64,000 nt of DNA from Prunella strophiata (Eukaryota; Chordata; Aves; Passeriformes; Prunellidae). A program made the translations under genes and the position numbers. Position 1 is the stretch's first letter; the number at the start of each line of letters is the position of its first letter. This document shows positions 57,037 through 64,000 of this stretch, in pieces. The notes below the pieces were generated by a model. The model searched no databases and had not been told where the DNA came from. It worked only from the letters and a program-made list of their open reading frames with translations. Location of the stretch: contig JAZBQD010000031.1 of NCBI GenBank assembly GCA_036583965.1, forward strand, positions 372,001 to 436,000, in the 5' to 3' direction.

Positions 57037-57339
57037 CAGGAGGATACAGCAGCAGCAGCAGCAGCAGGAGGAGGAGGAGGAGGAGGAGAAAAGATCCAAG
57101 CCTCACTGCCCCGAGGGTGACACGGACACTGGGAGCTGCTGGATGGCGTCCATGTCGGGAAGGTCCCTGCCAGGTCTCCCCTCCCCGAGGTCCCCTGGGA
57201 GTTCCCCCCCAAAATCCCCCACCCACGAGTGGCTCCCACGCCGCGAGCCCCCGGGATGGGGAGGATTTGGGGTCGCTGAGCTGCTCCCCACGGCCTCGCC
57301 CCCTCCCGGGGACTGCCGGGCACCGCGGCCATGACACGT

Positions 57340-57358
57340 TCCAGGCTTTATTCCCAGC
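57340..57358 (-). terminator. Possible minus-strand polyadenylation signal
   Basis: TTTATT at 57348-57353 gives AATAAA on the minus strand (GGAATAAAGCCTGG). It could mark a distal RAB10 3' end or an unannotated transcript. Weak evidence. Confidence 0.25.
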
Positions 57359-57394
57359 AGCGGCACAAAACCAGCGCCCGGATACCGGCGCCAT

Positions 57395-57872
57395 GGGAAC
57401 GGGGACACCATGGCAGCAGGGACACCGCGGCGTGGGGACACTGGGAACGGGGACACCATGGCAGTGGGGACACCATGGCAGCGGGGACACCATGGCAGCA
57501 GGGACACCATGACAGCAGGGACACCGTGGCAGTGGGGACACCGCGGCGTGGGGACACTGGGAACAGGGACACCATGGCAACAAGGACACCATGGCAGTGG
57601 GGACACCATAGCATTGGGGACATCATGGCAGTGGGGACACTGCGGCATGGGGACACTGGGAACAGGGATACCATGCCAGTGGGGACACCGTGGCAGTGGG
57701 GACACCGTGGCAGTGGGGACACCATGGCAGCAGGGACACCGCGGCGTGGGGACACTGTGGGAACAGGGACACCATGGCAGTGGGAACACTGTGGGAACAG
57801 GGACACCGTGGCATTGGGGACACCGTGGCATTGGGGACACCGTGGCAGCGGGAGGGCAGCAGCAGAACTGGG
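57395..57872. repeat. GGGGACACCATGGCAGT minisatellite
   Basis: About 27 units of 18 bp (GGGGACACCATGGCAGTG, with GTGG, GCAG and CATT variants) plus a higher-order insert GCGGCGTGGGGACACTGGGA. No coding role assigned. Confidence 0.94.
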
Positions 57873-58359
57873 TCTCTGCTGTCCCCAGGACGGTCCCTCA
57901 CGGGGCTTTGCTGGAGGGGACATCCCCGGCCCCCAGAGGCTGCAGGGGACCCGGGAACACCCAGCTCGGGGGCTGGAGAGCCGGCAGAGGGGACAGGGAG
58001 GGGAGGGACAGCGGCACAGTGGGGGCTCCTGGAGAGCTGGGACAGGCAGCCCTGACTCCCACCCAAGGTGCAGAACATGGGTTGGAGCAGCTGCTTCCCA
58101 AAAAAGCGCCCAAAGGCCCTTTCCAAGGAGGGGCCCCAGGGGAGACCTCCCACCCCCAAGGCTCGGACCCTCCGCTGCCCTCCCAGCATGCTGCCCTCGG
58201 AAAACGGCACCGGCAGCTCCGGGAGAGGCAGCAGGAACAGCTCCACCCCCGGCCAAAGCAGTCCTGAGAGCCCGGGGGGACTCATCCCAAATCCTCCAGG
58301 GCTGGGCTCACTCCCACCGCAGCCAGAGGGAATTCAAGGGGCCCAGGAAGTCACCACTG
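57873..58359. other. Unique GC-rich intergenic sequence
   Basis: No tandem repeat, exon or RNA gene recognised between the array and the putative RAB10 3' end. Confidence 0.5.
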
Positions 58360-61300
58360 CAAGTTTATAAAAGCTTTTATTTGCTCTTGGTACGACCAAG
58401 AATGGGACAGTGATCTTTTATACAATTTGATACAGTAAGTGGTACAAAAGAATGTGTTTTAAATAAAAAGCCAGAGTGGAGTAGCAAAAATATTAAAAGA
58501 TTAAGTAAAAAATTGTCGGCATGGGAATTAATCCAAGACCTTGATGCTGTTTTATTCCACCGTCCGAGTCCGAGGGCGTGTGACACGGCCGTGGGACAGA
58601 GCCAAGCTCAGGTTTGGTTTAGCAGGACCAAATTTCATCGTTTAACACTTTTTTGGTGACAAAAGGGCAGCGCTGAGCTCCCTCCGGGGGCACGGAGGGG
58701 CTGCTGACACCTCCCGCTGCCCTTCTCTACTCCACAGGGCTGGGCTGGGCTCCGAGCTGAGGCTTCACAAGTTAGTTTGGAACTAGCAGGGAGTTGAGAT
58801 ACCAGCAGACATCAAGTTACTGCAAACTCCTCCGACATGATCATTATTATTAACATTATTATTATTTATTTTTAGGGGGTTTTTATGTGTTTCAGCATCG
58901 GCACCGACTCGTGCTGCTCCCTCCTCCCGGCCCTGCCCTGAGCAGCTGGAGCTTGGACAGGACCCGGTGACACGGCAGGACAGGGCCAGCAGAGCCGGGT
59001 GACACGGCAGGACAGGGCCAGCAGAGCCGGGTGACACGGCAGGACAGGGCCAGCAGGGCCAGCAGGGCCAGCAGGGCCGGGTGACACGGCAGGACAGGGC
59101 CAGGTGACAGCGGCAGGACAGGGCCAGGTGACAGCGGCAGGACAGGGCCAGCAGGGCCGGGTGACACGGCAGGACAGGGCCAGGTGACAGCGGCAGGACA
59201 GGGCCAGGTGACAGCGGCAGGACAGGGCCAGCAGAGCCGGGTGACACGGCAGGACAGGGCCAGGTGACAGCGGCAGGACAGGGCCAGGTGACAGCGGCAG
59301 GACAGGGCCAGCAGAGCCGGGTGACACGGCAGGACAGGGCCAGCAGAGCCGGGTGACACGGCAGGACAGGGCCAGGTGACAGCGGCAGGACAGGGCCAGC
59401 AGAGCCGGGTGACACGGCAGGACAGGGCCAGGTGACAGCGGCAGGACAGGGCCAGGTGACAGCGGCAGGACAGGGCCAGGTGACAGCGGCAGGACAGGGC
59501 CAGCAGGGCCGGGTGACACGGCAGGACAGGGCCAGGTGACAGCGGCAGGACAGGGCCAGCAGAGCCGGGTGACACGGCAGGACAGGGCCAGCAGGGCCGG
59601 GTGACACGGCAGGACAGGGCCAGCAGGGCCGGGTGACACGGCAGGACAGGGCCAGCAGAGCCGGGTGACACGGCAGGACAGGGCCAGCAGAGCCGGGTGA
59701 CACGGCAGGACAGGGCCAGGTGACAGCGGCAGGACAGGGCCAGCAGAGCCGGGTGACACGGCAGGACAGGGCCAGCAGGGCCAGCAGGGCCGGGTGACAG
59801 CGGCAGGACAGGGCCAGCAGAGCCGGGTGACACGGCAGGACAGGGCCAGCAGAGCCGGGTGACACGGCAGGACAGGGCCAGGTGACAGCGGCAGGACAGG
59901 GCCAGCAGAGCCGGGTGACACGGCAGGACAGGGCCAGCAGGGCCGGGTGACACGGCAGGACAGGGCCAGCAGGGCCAGCAGGGCCGGGTGACAGCGGCAG
60001 GACAGGGCCAGGTGACAGCGGCAGGACAGGGCCAGGTGACAGCGGCAGGACAGGGCCAGCAGAGCCGGGTGACACGGCAGGACAGGGCCAGCAGAGCCGG
60101 GTGACACGGCAGGACAGGGCCAGCAGGGCCGGGTGACACGGCAGGACAGGGCCAGGTGACAGCGGCAGGACAGGGCCAGCAGAGCCGGGTGACACGGCAG
60201 GACAGGGCCAGCAGGGCCAGCAGGGCCAGCAGGGCCGGGTGACACGGCAGGACAGGGCCAGCAGAGCCGGGTGACACGGCAGGACAGGGCCAGGTGACAG
60301 CGGCAGGACAGGGCCAGCAGGGCCGGGTGACACGGCAGGACAGGGCCAGGTGACAGCGGCAGGACAGGGCCAGCAGGGCCGGGTGACAGCGGCAGGACAG
60401 GGCCAGGTGACAGCGGCAGGACAGGGCCAGCAGGGCCAGCAGGGCCGGGTGACACGGCAGGACAGGGCCAGCAGGGCCGGGTGACACGGCAGGACAGGGC
60501 CAGCAGGGCCGGGTGACACGGCAGGACAGGGCCAGCAGGGTCGGGTGACACGGCAGGACAGGGCCAGCAGGGCCGGGTGACACGGCAGGACAGGGCCAGC
60601 AGGGCCGGGTGACACGGCAGGACAGGGCCAGCAGGGCCAGCAGGGCCGGGTGACACGGCAGGACAGGGCCAGCAGGGCCGGGTGACACGGCAGGACAGGG
60701 CCAGCAGGGCCGGGTGACAGCGGCAGGACAGGGCCAGCAGAGCCGGGTGACACGGCAGGACAGGGCCAGCAGGGCCAGCAGGGCCGGGTGACAGCGGCAG
60801 GACAGGGCCAGCAGAGCCGGGTGACACGGCAGGAGCGGCAGGACAGGGCCAGCAGGGCCGGGTGACACGGCAGGACAGGGCCAGCAGGGCCGGGTGACAC
60901 GGCAGGACAGGGCTAGCAGGGCCGGGTGACACGGCAGGAGCGGCAGGACAGGACCCGGTGACACGGCAGGAGCGGCAGGACAGGACCCGGTGACAGCGGC
61001 AGGACAGGGCCAGGTGACAGCGGCAGGACAGGGCCAGGGTGACAGCGGCAGGACAGGGAGCGCTGCAGCGGCCGCTCCATCCCGCCGGGATCCCGGGCAG
61101 GGCTGGCCCGGCACGGCCGGCGCTGCTGCGGACCTGGCAAAGTGGAAAGTTTCCAGGGAGGTAATATAAATTCAACTGCCCGCTGGCTGCTTGGTTTCCT
61201 TTCCTTTCCTTCTCTTTCCAGCCAGTTCCGCTCAGCCTCGGCCCGGCCCCGCAGCCCTCGGAGCGGCGGGCGGGGACAGGAGCTGGGAGCTCGCGTTAAT

Positions 61301-62397
61301 GAACTGCTGTCAGTTTGGGAATCCATGTTATATTCATACACAGAAAGTAGACAACCACATCACCCTCCATAGAAACTAGTGCATGCAAATAACTCTTCCA
61401 TATGGGGGGAAAGGCCGGGGCTACGCGGGAGGAGGGGACCACTAGTGACGGACAGGCCTAGGGGGGTTAGTAGGAATCTCAACATTTTTACCTCGGAAGC
61501 TAAATCAGTGCTTTGTATTAAATTTTTGGCAAACACACCGCGTTGCCATCCTTTCCATTAACACATCACACCATGGAGAAATGCAAATCAAAGCAGCATG
61601 CAGGCAAAAAAAAAAAAAAAACAAAAAAACCAAAAGAAAAGAAAAAAAAAAAAGAAAAGAGCGGCAAAGTGAGGAAAAAAAATGGCAGCAGGAAGAGTTG
61701 GGAACGACGGGATTGGCAAGAGGAGACACAGCAGGTTACATGGAGTTTGCTTTTGTTTTGCACCACCCTTTGTCCTCGATGCATGACACCAACGTTACAG
61801 AAAGCAACCACTACAGAGGTCAGGACTCAATGGCACGGGGGGATGGGATGTCTCCTGCACATGCTTCCACCAGAAAAGAGAAAAGAAAGTGAAAATAAAA
61901 GTTCCTTTTTCCACATAAGGCACAGGACAAAGAAACCCCACTCACGGACTCAAGGCGAAAATGAGTTTTTCCTGGCTCTTGCCTGATGCATCTAGAGAAT
62001 GTGGTGACTCAAGCACATGATCCATGACAGAAAATTCCACTGTTGTACAAAATCAATTGTTAATTCTAACCTTTATTCTTATACAATTTGCAGAAGAGAG
62101 TTGAGTATGATTGCTCTGGGGTTTAATGGCAGGAGGGACGGGACTATAATACAACCCAAACGTAGTGGTGAGTTGAGCAGGGACACGGAAATGAAGTCAC
62201 GGAGATGAATTTCCTATACACGTGTTGAGAAAACTGGAGTAGGCAAAGCTGTCCTAGCTGGAAAACCAAGGGGAGGCAGGAGCTGGTTAAGATGAGGAAC
62301 AGAACCATGGGTTTCAGGTTAAAAAACGGGCAGAGTGGTTTGTTTTGCAGCGAGAAAAAAGGGGCGGTGGATGGCGATTGGTGAGAGAGGAGAAGGT
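58360..62397 (-). other. RAB10: RAB10 3' UTR (putative full extent)
   Basis: From the RAB10 stop to the first strong minus-strand AATAAA downstream (TTTATT at 58376-58381) I see no other gene. The flanks (58360-58900 and 61140-62397) are AT-rich and UTR-like, with ATTATTATTATTTATTTTTA at about 58855. RAB10 has a long 3' UTR in vertebrates, which fits. The plus-strand A-rich tract at 61606-61685 is U-rich in the transcript. An earlier cleavage site is possible. Confidence 0.55.
58972..61060. repeat. 2.1-kb minisatellite inside the putative RAB10 3' UTR
   Basis: Composite units built from CCGGGTGACACGGCAGGACA, GGGCCAGCAGAG/GGGCCAGCAGGG and CAGGTGACAGCGGCAGGACA, each 20-30 bp. About 85 units in an irregular mosaic order. 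All three minus-strand frames are stop-free (ORFs of 705-767 aa) but consist only of the repeat. Confidence 0.96.
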
Positions 62398-62481
62398 TCA
62401 GCAGCACTTGCTCTTCCAGCCCGTCACCCCACCGCCACTGCTGATATCTACATTTTCACTGTTGGGCTCTTTTACAGGGGT
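62398..62481 (-). CDS. RAB10: RAB10 last coding exon (C-terminal tail)
   Basis: RAB10 is a small GTPase of exocytic and endosomal traffic, including GLUT4 vesicle delivery. This 84-nt exon encodes [20 protein letters not shown] followed by GWKSKCC and TGA (62398-62400). The terminal CC is the double-cysteine prenylation motif of Rab proteins. Acceptor TTTCCTTGCAG. The GTPase domain exons lie beyond the right edge on the minus strand. Orientation and position match the RAB10-GAREM2-HADHA order known in vertebrates. Confidence 0.96.
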   Translation of the reverse strand, partial: TPVKEPNSENVDISSGGGVTGWKSKCC

Positions 62482-63529
62482 CTGCAAGGAAACAAGTGAA
62501 CACAGTTAGATGGGCCTGGAGATCCCCAGGAAAACACCCAGAGCTGGGGGCTGGTGTCACCAGAGGGAACTGGGATCCACTGAGCACAAAGAGCTCCTCA
62601 GAAACACAAGAGAATCCTCCCCCCACTCCAGCACAAATGTGCAAAACCAATTTAAGGGGGTTTTTTGTTGTTGTTTGGTTTGTTTTAAATAAACAAATGG
62701 AAAGCTGGGGAAAAAAAAGCCAGTGCTTGAACTGGGACCACCCCAAAGGCAACTGGAACTATTTTAGGCCCTGCAGGCAGAGCCAGCGCTGGGTTTGGTG
62801 GAGTAAGGAAATCCCAGCCTACAAACACCACAAGCTGGACTCAGATGATGAGAACTGATGACCTCCAAAGCCCACAGCTTTTATGGATAAACTGGGCTTG
62901 TTCCCAGCCTCTGCTCCTGCTCCTGCACAGCAGCTCCTGAGGAAGGACACACAGGCTCCTCCTTGTTACAGGATGGAACTTGGTGGACACCAAAGCCAAA
63001 ACCCCACTCCAGTGGGTTTGATCCAACACCAACATCTACTTCCAGCTGGTTGGAAAGGAACCTAAACCCTCACCACACTTCACTCTCCACATTCCTTCTT
63101 TAACTCTCTATGTCACAGCCTTGCAAAAGAACCCCCAGGAATAATGACAGAGGCTAAAAATGAAGATTTAAGGCCCAAAGGTTGGTATGGTTTGTAGCCT
63201 TGACCTGTTCACTAAAGACCAGGGTTTTCACCCCATTTATCACACAAAGCTTGTCAGAAACTGATTAAGAAATGACTGAGGACTGCAGTGACAACTGGGT
63301 GACATTATCCACAGAATTATCACACGGGAGAGGGAGGGAGGCAGGGCTGAGACAGGCTCAGGATGGGGTTCAATGCACAATTTGTGTAGGAACAGGAACA
63401 GTCCTGGAACATCTCAGTGGCACCTGCAGGAAGCTGATGGATTTTGTACAGAAGTCAGGGCACAGCAGCTCTGGGCACACAGGGATCTGCTGCAGGCCAT
63501 GGAGACAACCCAGGGTGGCAGCAGGGCCA
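62482..63529 (-). other. RAB10: RAB10 intron 5 (part)
   Basis: Unique intronic sequence without a further exon. A short GT/T-rich stretch occurs at 62655-62695. Confidence 0.75.
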
Positions 63530-63996
63530 GGGCAGGGCCTGTCCCCTGTGCTGGCACTGCTGGGGCACCTCCAGTGCTGGGGGCAGCTCTGGGCCCCTCC
63601 TGACAGCAGAGACCTGGAGGGGCTGGAGCGTGTCCAGGGAAGGGAATGGAGCCCCAGGAGAGGCTGAGGGAGCTGGGAAGGGGCTCAGCCTGGAGAAAAG
63701 GAGGCTCAGGGGGGACCTTGTGGCTCTGCACAACTCCTGACAGGAGGGGACAGCCAGGGGGGGTCGGGCTGTGCTCCCAGGGAACAGGGACAGGACAAGG
63801 GGAAATGGCCTCAGGCTGGGCCAGGGCAGGCTCAGGGTGGATATCAGGAGGGATTTCTGCATGGAAAGGTTGTTAAACATTGGAAGAGGCCCAGGGAAGT
63901 GGTGGAATCCCATCCCTGGAGAGATTTAAAAGCCCTGTGGAAGTGGCACTTGGGGACATGGGGCAGTGGTGGCTCTGGCAGTGCTGGGGGATGATT
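63530..63996 (+). mobile_element. CR1 LINE fragment running off the window
   Basis: CR1 phrases over more than 400 bases: GAGACCTGGAGGGGCTGGAG, GAACAGGGACAGGACAAGGG, CAGGAGGGATTTCTGCATGG, GAGAGATTTAAAAGCCCTGT and GTGGCACTTGGGGACATGGG. Plus orientation, antisense to RAB10. Confidence 0.9.
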
Positions 63997-64000
63997 TCAC

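Noticed and set aside
58783..61175. Ala/Pro/Cys-rich ORFs of 705-767 aa on the minus strand
   Set aside because: All three frames are open across the RAB10-associated minisatellite; only repeat content.
61601..61686. Poly(A) tail of a retrotransposed gene on the plus strand
   Set aside because: The A-rich tract is interrupted, lacks flanking target duplications that I can see, and lies in UTR-like sequence of RAB10.

Overview
The window looks like bird nuclear DNA, probably from a passerine-like genome. The evidence is many 3'-truncated CR1 LINE copies, a short retroviral LTR fragment, compact GC-rich introns, and the vertebrate gene order HADHA - GAREM2 - RAB10. There are no bacterial-type genes, operons or CRISPR arrays. 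Almost all long open frames are artefacts of stop-free tandem repeats.

Layout. (1) 1-29106 is a contig made mostly of minisatellites with unit lengths of about 7 to 43 bp, including a 3.3-kb 32/33-bp array, a 4-kb GGGCACA-rich array, a 43-bp array, a 4.6-kb 23-bp array and a 2.6-kb 17-bp array. Between them lie unique patches, CR1 fragments, one LTR fragment (about 27.24-27.43 kb) and three candidate minus-strand exons of a gene I cannot name. (2) 29107-29606 is exactly 500 Ns, a scaffold gap. (3) 30014-43083 (+) carries HADHA exons 9-20, the 3' two thirds of the mitochondrial trifunctional protein alpha subunit. The twelve exon lengths and phases match the human gene apart from two local defects: exon 9 is noisy and exon 14 has one extra base. 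(4) 44236-55405 (-) is GAREM2, an adaptor with CABIT and SAM regions, tail-to-tail with HADHA. Its introns are packed with arrays, and one array runs directly into the start of exon 4. (5) 55.4-58.3 kb is a GC-rich upstream and intergenic stretch with more arrays. (6) 58360-62481 (-) is the last RAB10 exon and a long putative 3' UTR holding a 2-kb minisatellite. RAB10 intron 5 and a CR1 copy run to the window end.

How the genes relate: HADHA is a beta-oxidation enzyme, GAREM2 a growth-factor signalling adaptor and RAB10 a vesicle-traffic GTPase. They are linked by conserved synteny, not by pathway.

Main point of interest: several arrays sit directly on the intron side of 3' splice sites and their units contain acceptor-like (pyrimidine tract + CAG) sequence. 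In HADHA intron 13 the unit contains the acceptor plus the first bases of exon 14, so the region offers a row of decoy acceptors. In GAREM2 the array has replaced or hidden the acceptor and about 12 codons of exon 4. Part of the sequence also looks like unpolished long-read assembly, so single-base frameshifts should not be read as biological without checking.
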